This document shows, one piece after another, positions 9,078-17,217 of a stretch of 35,729 bases of DNA. Made by a program: the position numbers and the translations under genes. The stretch is from Endozoicomonadaceae bacterium (GTDB taxonomy: Bacteria; Pseudomonadota; Gammaproteobacteria; Pseudomonadales; Endozoicomonadaceae), in NCBI GenBank assembly GCA_023146365.1, contig JAGLCE010000107.1, positions 1 to 35,729 on the forward strand. Reading direction: 5' to 3'. Every line of letters begins with the position of its first letter. The first letter of the stretch is position 1. The notes below the pieces were generated by a model that worked only from the letters and a program-made list of their open reading frames with translations, was not told where the DNA came from and did not search any database.

Positions 9078-10114
9078 TGCCCATTGGCTCCGTATCGATT
9101 TACCGATTCCGGCTACCACTTCAGCGACCATTACGACTGAATGCGTGTTGGTTGCATGAACGGCAGGGGTTGCTGGTGGTGCTAACCACCAGTGACGGGC
9201 AGGTCGGTTTGGGTGAATGTTTGCCCCTTCCAGGGTTTAGTACTGAATCACTCACCGATGCTCTGTCTCAGTTGAAGGCGTTATCGAAGACACTCTTCAA
9301 TCAGTCCGTCTCTGTTGAGCGCATGGCTCAAACGGGCGCGAGTCACTGTCTGGATAGAACGTTATATTCATCAGTCTCCTTTGCGTTAGAAGGGGCTTCG
9401 TTGGCATTGTGTGGAAAAATACCTTCAGCAGACGCACTAACGGAATATTGTCCTCTACTCATGGGAACTCGACAGCAGGTTATGGCGCAGTTGGCCAACC
9501 TTTCAGGATCAACAGAGATAAAACTTAAAGTGGGGCGGAGTCCGATTGATGAAGAGATTGAGCGAGTGCATGATCTTTGTCAGAAGACAGAGCCTTCTCT
9601 GTTGATTCGCCTTGATGCTAATCGGCAGTGGTCATTTTCTGAGGCGAAAATATTTTGTCGCTCGGTTGATTCAAGGCGAATCGCTTTTATTGAAGAGCCT
9701 TTGGCGGATTATCAACGGTTGCCTGAACTGGGGGCGTTGACGGGGTTTCCCCTCGCGGTGGATGAATCGTTACAGGTGTCTGATTATCGCTTTGAACCCT
9801 TTATTGGATTGAGGGCTATCGTTGTCAAACCGATGCTGACAGGAGGGATCGTACGGGCGCGACAATGGATTAAAAAAGCGAAGGATCATGGTCTACGAGC
9901 GATTGTCAGCGCATCGTATGAAAGCCCGTTGGGTATTCAGCAACTTGCATGGTTGGCCGTTACTGATACGCCCGGAGAGCTGCCAGGATTGGATACATTA
10001 AGCGCATTTGATGATACTGCCGTATGTCATTTTAAGGAATGTCTCGAGTATGGCGTTAAGACAGGCCAATTTCCGATGCTGGAGAACGTATGGCGAAGTA
10101 CTGCTGCCCATTGA
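9077..10114 (+). CDS. menC: o-Succinylbenzoate synthase MenC
   Basis: MenC is an enolase-superfamily dehydratase converting SHCHC to o-succinylbenzoate. The barrel carries the expected catalytic set: K-x-K in EIKLKVGR, the three metal ligands in IRLDANRQW, AFIEEPLADY and LAVDESLQ, and the second Lys in VVKPMLTGG. It has 345 residues against 320 in E. coli. I take ATG 9077, which overlaps the menB TGA by one base, rather than the TTG just before it. The last 25 bases overlap menE, so the five men junctions are all overlaps. Confidence 0.93.
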   Translation: MPIGSVSIYRFRLPLQRPLRLNACWLHERQGLLVVLTTSDGQVGLGECLPLPGFSTESLTDALSQLKALSKTLFNQSVSVERMAQTGASHCLDRTLYSSVSFALEGASLALCGKIPSADALTEYCPLLMGTRQQVMAQLANLSGSTEIKLKVGRSPIDEEIERVHDLCQKTEPSLLIRLDANRQWSFSEAKIFCRSVDSRRIAFIEEPLADYQRLPELGALTGFPLAVDESLQVSDYRFEPFIGLRAIVVKPMLTGGIVRARQWIKKAKDHGLRAIVSASYESPLGIQQLAWLAVTDTPGELPGLDTLSAFDDTAVCHFKECLEYGVKTGQFPMLENVWRSTAAH

Positions 10115-11553
10115 GATATCATGCTGGCCGTACGCCTGTGGCGACTGCTTTATGGTTAAGTGAACGTCGTATCTCCTATGATGAGCTTGATCGACTGGTG
10201 ATGGAGGTTCAGCGTCAATTGAGGGCTATCGGACTTCAGTTAGGTAGTCACTTGGCGGTGATCAGTAACAATAGTCTGGAATCTTTGCTGTTATTAATGG
10301 CCTGTCTGCGATCCGGTATTGTGTTTATTCCATTGAATCCGCGCTTTCCAGATCGTCAGCTTGAAGGGTTATTGGTGTCGCTGGACTGTACTGCTTATTA
10401 TTTGGATGAACCGATGCGTGAGCAGAGCCTCAATCGTTCTGGTCTGAGGGTTGTTACTTTGCAATGGCCAAACATTCTCAATCGATGCGGTGGTCGATCA
10501 TCGCTTCCCAATATTGTTATGGATGAGGAGAGAGTGTGTGACCTGATTCTCACGTCTGGTAGTTCGGGTCAGCCAAAAGCGGCGGCACACTGTTATCGTA
10601 ATCACTACCACAGTGCATTAGGATCTCAGGTTCTGATTCCCTTGGCAGAGGGAGATGCTTGGTTGTTGTCTTTGCCTCTGTACCATGTTGGCGGCTATGC
10701 CATTGTCATACGATGCTTATTGGCTGGTGCTGCGCTGGTACTGCTATCACCTAGTCAGAATCTAGCAACGTTGTTGAAGTCGCGTGTGCCGGTGACTCAT
10801 CTCTCATTGGTGAATACCCAGTTGTACCGGTTGTTCACTGAACCAGACACTCCTTTAGTGGAAAGTCGGCTTAAGTTGATCCTTATGGGAGGGGGGTATG
10901 TATCGCCTGATCTGGTGAAGTATGTTGAGACTCAGGGTATCAGAATCTTGACCAGTTATGGTCTCACCGAAACCAGTTCACAGGCTTGTACCGGTAAGCC
11001 CGTTTTTCTGGGCAGTCAGCGATTGACGTCTGGGCGTCCTTTGCCCTACCAGGAAATCAGCATTAGCGGTGAAGGTGAAGTACTGGTAGGAGGTGAGGTG
11101 TTGTTTATGGGCTATTACCGGTCTGGTGGTGTCTATCATCTTCCGATTGAAAATGGCTGGTTTGCCACAGGCGATTTGGGTTATCTCACTGATCATGGTG
11201 ATCTGGTGGTGACGGGTCGGCGTGACAATCGGTTTATATCCGGCGGTGAAAACATTCAGCCTGAAGAGATTGAGACGGCGCTACTCTCTCTGAATGGTGT
11301 ACGCCAAGCGGTCGTCGTTTCTGTGCCTGATGAAGTGTATGGTCGAAGGCCCGTGGCGTTTGTCGACTGTGATCGTCCTGATAATTTGAATGGTTTACGT
11401 TCAGAACTGGCGTTGAATCTTGCGTGCTTTAAACTGCCAGAGTGGATATATTCATGGCCTGAAAATTGGATAGATGGCAGGCTGAAAGTCAATCGACACA
11501 TGTTCCTAGCGTTGGCGGAACGACGCATTTTCCCTTCAGCCAGCCCAAGATGA
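10090..11553 (+). CDS. menE: o-Succinylbenzoate--CoA ligase MenE
   Basis: MenE is an ANL-superfamily adenylate-forming ligase that activates o-succinylbenzoate with ATP and CoA, supplying the MenB substrate. It shows the P-loop LTSGSSGQPKAA, LSLPLYHVGGYAI, the adenine-binding YGLTETSS, GWFATGDLGYL, the hinge GRRDNRFISGGENIQPEEIE and the C-terminal Lys region DGRLKVNR. It has 487 residues (E. coli 451). GGAG at 10081-10084 precedes the ATG by five bases. It is the last gene of the operon. menA and menG/ubiE, needed for prenylation and methylation, are not in this window. Confidence 0.93.
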   Translation: MAKYCCPLRYHAGRTPVATALWLSERRISYDELDRLVMEVQRQLRAIGLQLGSHLAVISNNSLESLLLLMACLRSGIVFIPLNPRFPDRQLEGLLVSLDCTAYYLDEPMREQSLNRSGLRVVTLQWPNILNRCGGRSSLPNIVMDEERVCDLILTSGSSGQPKAAAHCYRNHYHSALGSQVLIPLAEGDAWLLSLPLYHVGGYAIVIRCLLAGAALVLLSPSQNLATLLKSRVPVTHLSLVNTQLYRLFTEPDTPLVESRLKLILMGGGYVSPDLVKYVETQGIRILTSYGLTETSSQACTGKPVFLGSQRLTSGRPLPYQEISISGEGEVLVGGEVLFMGYYRSGGVYHLPIENGWFATGDLGYLTDHGDLVVTGRRDNRFISGGENIQPEEIETALLSLNGVRQAVVVSVPDEVYGRRPVAFVDCDRPDNLNGLRSELALNLACFKLPEWIYSWPENWIDGRLKVNRHMFLALAERRIFPSASPR

Positions 11554-11626
11554 TAGTGCTGATGGTGTGAACTCTGAGGGTGATGAAAACGTTTTTTCTG
11601 GATTCTGTTTTGTTAGAATTTTCCGT

Positions 11627-11923
11627 TCAATAAGCGACGGCAGCGGCGGAATAGTCTGTATCCATATCAATACGCCAAGGCAAGCCGTGTTGTTGTATAG
11701 CGCTGAGAAGTTGTTCCTCGTTCATGGTTCGGAACTGTGTGATCAGCAAGGTGCGCTGTGCCAATGCCAGCTCTTTTTCACTGAATTTATTGATTTCGCC
11801 AGCATCAAAGATATTTTCGTTTATTAGGTTTTCACTCCACGTACTGCTCTGCGTTGAATTCACCACATGTTGAGCCAGACGACTGGATAGCTCGTGGGTA
11901 TTGAATAGCTTTTTGGGTTGCAT
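11627..11923 (-). CDS. Small hypothetical protein, 98 aa
   Basis: The family is not recognised. The protein is polar and predicted soluble, with a helical middle (FSEKELALAQRTLLITQF, then MNEEQLLSAIQQHGLPW). I place the start at 11923 because GAGGAG lies about six bases upstream of that ATG. An in-frame ATG at 11953 would add ten residues but has a weaker site. Like the small gene at 3800-4147, it is transcribed against the men operon, which the two genes flank. No function can be assigned. Confidence 0.6.
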   Translation of the reverse strand: MQPKKLFNTHELSSRLAQHVVNSTQSSTWSENLINENIFDAGEINKFSEKELALAQRTLLITQFRTMNEEQLLSAIQQHGLPWRIDMDTDYSAAAVAY

Positions 11924-12311
11924 GATTGGCTCCTCATTTTCGTTCAGTTCCATTTTTCTTCATTCTCATGATTCTCCAACGGCATTAGTATAGCTGTTGT
12001 GTTTAGTTTTGTGTTTTTATGTTACGAATGCGTGTTGGGCCGGCAGAGGGTAGGCTGTGGTCATCAATATTCAGCGGAGTGTGTTGTAGCTTGTCCAGTT
12101 TTTTTGATAAGTGGTTAACCGCTCTCTCTCTCTCTTTCTCACATGGTAAATAGTAAGAATATTGTAAATAGGAATATAGGCTGCTATCACCTAATCAGTG
12201 TCTAGCTGATAAGATGGTTTTCAGAGCAGACTAAATACATTCAATAGGTGAAAATCAAGACTCGCTAATGCATATGAAATTTTTTCTTATGATGGGTTCA
12301 GGGTTGATATG

Positions 12312-12335
12312 ATATCATATCATATCATATCATAT
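12312..12335. repeat. Pentanucleotide microsatellite (ATATC)4.8
   Basis: Four full ATATC units (12312-12331) are followed by a partial unit (ATAT). The left end forms a 16-bp palindrome with the preceding bases (GATATGATATCATATC, 12306-12321). It sits about 200 bases upstream of the large unknown gene and directly beside a TTGACA hexamer. Confidence 0.85.
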
Positions 12336-12347
12336 TGTCATTGACAA
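12335..12347. promoter_or_regulatory. 13-bp palindrome, possible operator with a -35-like box
   Basis: TTGTCATTGACAA is a perfect inverted repeat around one central base. Its right half includes TTGACA, the sigma70 -35 consensus, at 12341-12346. The matching -10 is poor (TAATTA at 12364-12369, 17-base spacing). It may be a repressor site overlapping a promoter for the 12532 gene; this is inference. Confidence 0.3.
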
Positions 12348-12531
12348 TTACGGGTTCAGATATTAATTAATTGCATATACTTATTATCAGTAAGATTAAT
12401 ATGAACTTAATAACGATGATTGCTGTCATATATCATGAAGGTGTACACTTTATTATTATGATTACGATACTGTTTAATCGTGGATGTCGTGTATTTAAAA
12501 AAATATTTTTAATTTAGAGGTTGTAAGTGAT

Positions 12532-14610
12532 ATGGATATGAATGATTCCTTTAGTGTGAAGTTGGAAGGTTTTAAAGATTATATGCTTGCTGTGGATTTT
12601 AAAAAGTCGCAAGGAACCAATTCGCTATTCGCGTATTTATTGTCTCTCCCTATGCTGTTTTGTGGTCTAACCGTTACAGTGAGCAATGTTGATGAAGGGA
12701 TAATGCAGGTTGATGGGCTTTATGATCGCTTGTGGAGTAAAAAGATTGAAAATAGGAAGATAGAAGTCGTCAATCAGAGCGGTGTTTGTTTAGGAGACAT
12801 AGAAAAAAATGGTAATACTGGTTGTCGTCGTCATGAGTTCCATTTTGATAACAAAGAAACTGTTACTCTTGTAGAAGGTAACATGATAGATATTTTGAAA
12901 AATACTAAAAAACAATTAACTAACAATCAGATAATTATTTCTGGCCCTGAATTACTTGACAAGCCAAAGATTTATAGCAAGACAGCATTCCATGCACTAG
13001 AGAGTGAGTTAAGAAAAATCAAAGACGAGAAAGGGAATGAATTTGTTTTACGAGAGGCCATGGCAAACAAAGCCAGCAAAGGGGATGGTGTAGTGGCTGT
13101 TGATATACCATGGCCGAACGATCTTAACTTGAAAAGAGTTATTATTCCTGCTACTCCCAAGGGATGTAATCATAGTGATTTGATGAATATTTATGAGCGT
13201 GCTTTTTCGATGATCGAAGATAAAAAAACAGCACCTCCATACAATGCATGTTTCTTAATTCCTATGGGTACAGCTAATCTTTCCAGTCAGGTTGGCCCAG
13301 AAGTGTGTGCGAACTGGGTAGAGCATTTTCATAGGAATGCAACGCCTGCTACTATTGTTTGTTACGATGGAAAAAATAAACAGAGTGGTTCTAATCGTCA
13401 ACTGTTCGATCAAGTAAAGACAGCAATAGAAGGGGCAATTGAAAAAAATCTTAATGATTTTAATTCTGAAAATGAATTCTACTTTGATTCTAAGGAAAAG
13501 GGACAGGAACAGGAACAGGAATTTTATGACGCGAATGAGTCAGGTGATGACGGGGATTATTCAAAAAATGAATTTGATGATTCAGATAATAGAAGCTATG
13601 ATTCAGGTAATGAATTTAATGATTCAATTAATAGAAATTATTATCCAGACGAGTCAGATGAAAAGACAGATCCCATAGGCTATAACCAGGATCAGAGTTA
13701 TCGGCAGAACCAGGATGTTCAAGGTCAGCCAGGTTATCAAGTCAATGAAAATCCAAGAAGCATAGAGACGGCAGAAACTGGTCATTGCATAGCCAAAGAC
13801 GTGTCTGGTAAGATAAGCCAAGATTTTAACGTAAAAACTCAAATATTGGGTGTGAGTACTGGTGAGAATTTTTCTCCAGTTTATAATAAAAAAAGTAGTA
13901 GTAATAATTTGGTTATGACATCCGTTAATGCTGGTGGTCCAGAAGGTTATATTGGTGGTAGTGGAATAAATAGACAATTTGAAGTTACATTTGGAGAGGG
14001 TATCAGCGGCTATAGTGTTTATAAGCATGAAGAGTCTCATTCCGATCTGATAGCTAAAGCTACTCCAAATGACATAACAAGCACGAACACACTAAGGCAC
14101 CCTGAGCTTCTTCAATGTGCTACTGTATATCATGATTCTTTAGCAGAAATTAATGATACAAGTGGTACCGTTGGGACGGTTATAATTAGTGCATTTACGG
14201 ATGAAGCTCTTCCTTTTGGTAATTCAGAAAACAGGGCGATGAGCTATGTATACCCCCCTAAATTATCGAATTTTCTAGCAAAGAATTGCACAGATATGGA
14301 TGAAATAAAGGTGGGCGAAAGTAAGTTTCTTGACGCGGTCAAAAAGACAGCATGCAACTTGATCGTTGCTACTGAAGAATTTAATGCTGCCCATGGTACT
14401 GATAATCCAAAGCTGAAACTGTCAGCTATTCGTATGACTTTTTTCAGTGCTGGAATATTCCGTGGACATCTGAAGCCTCTTGAGGTGATACTTGCTGTTA
14501 ATAAGGGAATTATAGAAGGATTAAAGATGACATCAAATAAAAGAACGATTGAACTGATTCAGTTTCCTGTAGATACGGAGTCACTCTGGGAGCATCATTT
14601 TGTAAAATAA
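12532..14610 (+). CDS. Large orphan protein with a divergent macro-like domain
   Basis: This is a 692-residue protein with no confident family. Residues 31-50 are hydrophobic but do not look like a cleavable signal. Residues 111-300 have the order of a macro (ADP-ribose-binding) fold: VTLVEGNMIDI where macro domains have a G-D-I segment, GDGVVAVDI, LKRVIIPATPKG, LMNIYERAFSMI, ACFLIPMGTANL and PATIVCYDG. Residues 310-410 form a low-complexity acidic Asn/Asp/Tyr/Gln linker containing a 14-residue imperfect repeat (start residues 346 and 360). Residues 440-692 form a second region (GTVIISAFTDEALPFGN, LSAIRMTFFSAGIFRGHLKP) that may be another alpha/beta domain. It stands alone, is more AT-rich than its neighbours, and lies downstream of microsatellites. 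A host-directed or ADP-ribose-related protein is a guess. Confidence 0.75.
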   Translation: MDMNDSFSVKLEGFKDYMLAVDFKKSQGTNSLFAYLLSLPMLFCGLTVTVSNVDEGIMQVDGLYDRLWSKKIENRKIEVVNQSGVCLGDIEKNGNTGCRRHEFHFDNKETVTLVEGNMIDILKNTKKQLTNNQIIISGPELLDKPKIYSKTAFHALESELRKIKDEKGNEFVLREAMANKASKGDGVVAVDIPWPNDLNLKRVIIPATPKGCNHSDLMNIYERAFSMIEDKKTAPPYNACFLIPMGTANLSSQVGPEVCANWVEHFHRNATPATIVCYDGKNKQSGSNRQLFDQVKTAIEGAIEKNLNDFNSENEFYFDSKEKGQEQEQEFYDANESGDDGDYSKNEFDDSDNRSYDSGNEFNDSINRNYYPDESDEKTDPIGYNQDQSYRQNQDVQGQPGYQVNENPRSIETAETGHCIAKDVSGKISQDFNVKTQILGVSTGENFSPVYNKKSSSNNLVMTSVNAGGPEGYIGGSGINRQFEVTFGEGISGYSVYKHEESHSDLIAKATPNDITSTNTLRHPELLQCATVYHDSLAEINDTSGTVGTVIISAFTDEALPFGNSENRAMSYVYPPKLSNFLAKNCTDMDEIKVGESKFLDAVKKTACNLIVATEEFNAAHGTDNPKLKLSAIRMTFFSAGIFRGHLKPLEVILAVNKGIIEGLKMTSNKRTIELIQFPVDTESLWEHHFVK
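13567..13650 (+). repeat. 42-bp imperfect tandem repeat inside the orphan gene
   Basis: Two 42-bp copies (13567-13608 and 13609-13650) each begin AATGAATTT and encode NEFDDSDNRSYDSG and NEFNDSINRNYYPD. The repeat keeps the reading frame and builds the acidic linker between the two halves of the protein. Just upstream, GGAACA repeats at about 13501-13518 encode an E-Q run. Confidence 0.75.
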
Positions 14611-14611
14611 G

Positions 14612-14866
14612 GTAGACCAAACCACCTAACAAAACAAAATTGACGGAAAGTCCTTATAAACTCGGTCTCGATTTATCAGAGCTTCATTGACATGATCGTA
14701 GGTGCGACTCTTTTGACGATTAACATGATTGACGCAGGCCTGCAGGCGGAAGCTCAATGCCTCCTAGTGTGCTTGCGTTGAATGATTGAATACATGATCA
14801 CGCTCTTCGGTAAGCTTGGTTGACGTGGTAGAATTATCACGACTGCCAAACAGGCTTAGAGAAAAA
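14612..14866 (-). pseudogene. Decayed coding remnant downstream of lexA, unidentified
   Basis: On the minus strand one frame reads SLFGSRDNSTTSTKLTEERD, a TAG, then about 45 open codons including HVNRQKSRTYDHVNEALINR, ending at TAG near 14615. It has no start codon and one internal stop. The sequence is protein-like (charged, balanced) but I could not assign it; a transposase tail is one possibility. In Pseudomonas sulA follows lexA, but I see no SulA similarity here. Confidence 0.25.
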
Positions 14867-14868
14867 TA

Positions 14869-15474
14869 TTAATGGCGAATGACACCGACACACAGTCCTT
14901 CTATTGTTAGGTGGTCAGTTTTTAAGTCAATCTCAATGGGGAAGAACGCTTCATTTTCAGGATGCAAAAGTATTTTTGTGTCTTGCCTTTCAAAACGTTT
15001 TACGGTGACTTCATCGTCAAGACGAGCGACAATCACTTGGCCATTATGGACGTCGGATGTACGGTGAACGGCTAGCAGGTCGCCATCCATAATGCCAATA
15101 TTCTTCATACTCATGCCTTTTACGCGTAACAGATAGTCCGCTCTGGGATGAAAAAAATCGGGGGAGACCTTGCAGTGCTCTTCGATATGTTGCTGCGCCA
15201 AAATAGGCATGCCAGCAGCTACCTGTCCTATGATGGGCAACCCTTCTGCTTCTTTGCTGTCGTCTTTGGAGATGCGTATCCCTCGGGATGCACCAGCAAT
15301 CATTTCGATAGCACCTTTTCGTGCCAATGCTCGTAAATGTTCTTCTGCGGCGTTGGGTGAGCGGAATCCGAGCTCTTTAGCAATTTCAGCCCGCGTGGGT
15401 GGAAAACCGGCGACTTCTATATGAGATTTGATCAGTGCCAGAATTTCAGCCTGGCGGGGGGTTGGCTTGATCAT
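14869..15474 (-). CDS. lexA: LexA repressor
   Basis: LexA is the SOS-response repressor and self-cleaving serine protease. It has 201 residues, the usual length. The N-terminal winged helix-turn-helix (TPRQAEILALIKSHIEVAGF, then PPTRAEIAKELGFRSPNAAE) binds SOS boxes. The cleavage site is Ala87-Gly88 in GQVAAGMP. The Ser122 (VKGMSMKN) and Lys159 (EVTVKRF) dyad is present. A perfect SOS box lies 41-56 bases upstream of the ATG, so the gene should be autoregulated. It is divergent from the L,D-transpeptidase gene. Confidence 0.97.
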   Translation of the reverse strand: MIKPTPRQAEILALIKSHIEVAGFPPTRAEIAKELGFRSPNAAEEHLRALARKGAIEMIAGASRGIRISKDDSKEAEGLPIIGQVAAGMPILAQQHIEEHCKVSPDFFHPRADYLLRVKGMSMKNIGIMDGDLLAVHRTSDVHNGQVIVARLDDEVTVKRFERQDTKILLHPENEAFFPIEIDLKTDHLTIEGLCVGVIRH

Positions 15475-15515
15475 GCTGCTATCTGTGCTACCTGTCTTGT
15501 CATTATGTATAGCAG

Positions 15516-15531
15516 CTGTGATTATATACAG
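15516..15531 (-). promoter_or_regulatory. LexA (SOS) box
   Basis: CTGT-N8-ACAG with an AT-rich centre (CTGTGATTATATACAG). On the lexA strand it reads CTGTATATAATCACAG inside a longer palindrome AACTG...CAGCT. It fits the gammaproteobacterial SOS consensus and sits in the lexA upstream region. I found only one box; E. coli lexA has two. Confidence 0.88.
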
Positions 15532-15702
15532 TTACTTTGTCGCTGCAATATGAAATTGCCTGAAAAGTTGATTTCCCCGTATAGCATTGTGGTAGAGGCG
15601 GGTCTATTGCATGATGAAAACTATGATGTTTTCCTATATGGCTTTGAAGCTCTTTAGTTAGGTGATGACTGGCTGTTTACCTTTATAAAACCTTGGTTAT
15701 TC

Positions 15703-16179
15703 ATGATCACGATACATATTGCGTCTCAAGAGTTGGTACTGAATATCCCGAAAGGTCGGCGTATGTATTCCATTTCATCCGGTGCCAATGGTACCGGACA
15801 GCAAAATGGCAGTTATCAGACGCCGCTGGGTGAGCATGTTATTCGAGCATGCATTGGTGAGGGACTTCCGGAAAACGCAGTATTGGTCGGACGTCGTTTT
15901 ACGGGTGAAATATATAGCTCGGAATTATGCTCTCATTTCCCCGAGCGGCGCGACTGGGTGTTGAGCAGAATCCTGTGGCTCAGCGGCTTGGAGGCTGGAT
16001 TCAATCGACATGGTAGTGTTGATACCATGCGTCGCTATATCTACATCCATGGCTCGCCGGATACAGCAGAAATGGGTAAGCCTGGTTCCCGTGGCTGCAT
16101 CCGCATGCATAATAGTGATATTCTTGATCTTTTTCCGCAGGTTTCGCTAGGTATGCATGTCACTATTCTTGAAAATTGA
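15703..16179 (+). CDS. L,D-transpeptidase (YkuD family), short form
   Basis: YkuD-fold enzymes use a catalytic Cys to make or exchange 3-3 peptidoglycan cross-links or to attach proteins. The signature is complete: YIYIHGSPD, then GKPGSRGCIRMHNSDI, with the nucleophile Cys in S-R-G-C and the His of H-G. At 158 residues the protein is essentially the bare domain. It has no signal peptide, LysM or membrane segment, so periplasmic export is not explained by the sequence. nagZ follows after 15 bases, so the pair is probably co-transcribed and linked to peptidoglycan turnover. The SD before ATG 15703 is weak. The exact substrate is unknown. Confidence 0.85.
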   Translation: MITIHIASQELVLNIPKGRRMYSISSGANGTGQQNGSYQTPLGEHVIRACIGEGLPENAVLVGRRFTGEIYSSELCSHFPERRDWVLSRILWLSGLEAGFNRHGSVDTMRRYIYIHGSPDTAEMGKPGSRGCIRMHNSDILDLFPQVSLGMHVTILEN

Positions 16180-16194
16180 TATGGGAGTGCTTCT

Positions 16195-17217
16195 ATGCCT
16201 CAGGGTGTCCTGATGCTGGATCTGAAAGGGTTAGCTCCCGACAGTGATGAATTGATTATATTGAGTAAGGCGTCTGTCGGTGGCGTCATCCTGTTTTCAC
16301 GTAACTATCAAAATGCTGAACAGTTAATAACGCTGGTTACGACGATTCGGGCAGTGAAGCCGGATATACTGATTGCCGTTGATCAAGAGGGGGGGCGAGT
16401 TCAGCGTTTTCATGGTGAACCTTTTACGCGCTTACCGCCAATGGGCGTATTGGGCCGATTATATGCCGTTGATCGCGAGGCGGCTTTACATCTCACGAAG
16501 GCGTGCGGTTGGTTGATGGCTAGTGAAGTGCGAGCCTTTGATATCGATCTTTCCTTTGCGCCGGTGCTGGATCTGAATCGCAATATTTCACGAGTCATCG
16601 GTGATCGCGCCTTTGGGAGTAATCCGGAATCAGTCTTTTTGTTGGCTCATGCTTTTGTTGAGGGGATGCATGAAGTGGGTATGACTGCCACGGGTAAACA
16701 TTTTCCTGGTCATGGTGGTGTATCGGCTGACTCACATATTGCGCTGCCAAAGGACACTCGATCGTTGGCCGCGATTGAACCTGATTTATTGGTATTTCGG
16801 AACATGATTGACGCCGGACTCGATGCTATTATGCCAGCTCATGTTGCGTTTCCTTCGGTAGATGCTGTGCCAGCCGGTTTTTCATCGATCTGGTTGCAGG
16901 ACGTTTTGCGCAAAAAACTGGGCTTTAATGGTGTCATTTTCAGTGACTGTCTCAATATGGCAGCTGCTAGTGTGTTAGGTGGTTTTCCGGTAAGGGCAGA
17001 GGCTGCGCTGAGAGCTGGTTGTGACATGGTTCTGGTGTGCAACAATCCGAATGGCGCTCAAGAGGTTTTGAATTGGTTGGAGCATGAGTCTTGGGGGAGT
17101 GATCGGCTATCTGTTTTGAGAGCGTCACAGCCAGTAGATTTAGACGAATTAAAGGTCTCGGAGCGGCGTTTGCAAACTCGCAAGAGGCTCGAAACTCTGG
17201 TCAATGAAACGTTCTGA
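16195..17217 (+). CDS. nagZ: beta-N-acetylhexosaminidase NagZ
   Basis: NagZ is a cytoplasmic glycoside hydrolase family 3 enzyme that removes GlcNAc from GlcNAc-anhydroMurNAc peptides during cell-wall recycling. Its 340 residues match E. coli (341). Motifs include AVDQEGGRVQRF, SFAPVLDLN, KHFPGHGGVSADSH (the Asp/His acid-base loop), MPAHV and VIFSDCLNM, where Asp251 is the nucleophile. The residue after the nucleophile is Cys where enteric enzymes have a second Asp; this position varies in the family. GGGAG near 16183 serves as the ribosome site. It sits between the L,D-transpeptidase and the MTI phosphorylase, as nagZ and its downstream phosphorylase do in Pseudomonas. Confidence 0.95.
   Translation: MPQGVLMLDLKGLAPDSDELIILSKASVGGVILFSRNYQNAEQLITLVTTIRAVKPDILIAVDQEGGRVQRFHGEPFTRLPPMGVLGRLYAVDREAALHLTKACGWLMASEVRAFDIDLSFAPVLDLNRNISRVIGDRAFGSNPESVFLLAHAFVEGMHEVGMTATGKHFPGHGGVSADSHIALPKDTRSLAAIEPDLLVFRNMIDAGLDAIMPAHVAFPSVDAVPAGFSSIWLQDVLRKKLGFNGVIFSDCLNMAAASVLGGFPVRAEAALRAGCDMVLVCNNPNGAQEVLNWLEHESWGSDRLSVLRASQPVDLDELKVSERRLQTRKRLETLVNETF

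Larger units (their letters stand above)
11924..12531. other. AT-rich intergenic region with repeats
   Basis: No gene was found in about 600 bases. It holds a CT-dinucleotide run at 12122-12135, a pentanucleotide repeat at 12312-12335, and a perfect 13-bp palindrome at 12335-12347 that contains a TTGACA hexamer (12341-12346). At the right end AGAGG lies about 11 bases before the start at 12532. This region presumably carries the promoter of the 12532 gene. Its composition is much more AT-rich than the men operon. Confidence 0.5.

Noticed and set aside
10741..12206. A 26-base near-match between menE (10741-10766) and the intergenic region (12181-12206), three mismatches
   Set aside because: Too short and isolated to show duplication; the flanks do not match.
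13654..14040. A 128-codon hydrophobic frame antisense to the orphan gene
   Set aside because: It arises from reading AT-rich coding sequence backwards; no SD, and it is nested within a 692-codon frame.
16939..16960. NagZ considered inactive because of Cys after the nucleophile Asp
   Set aside because: The nucleophile itself (Asp251) and the Asp/His loop are intact, and the following position varies in the family.
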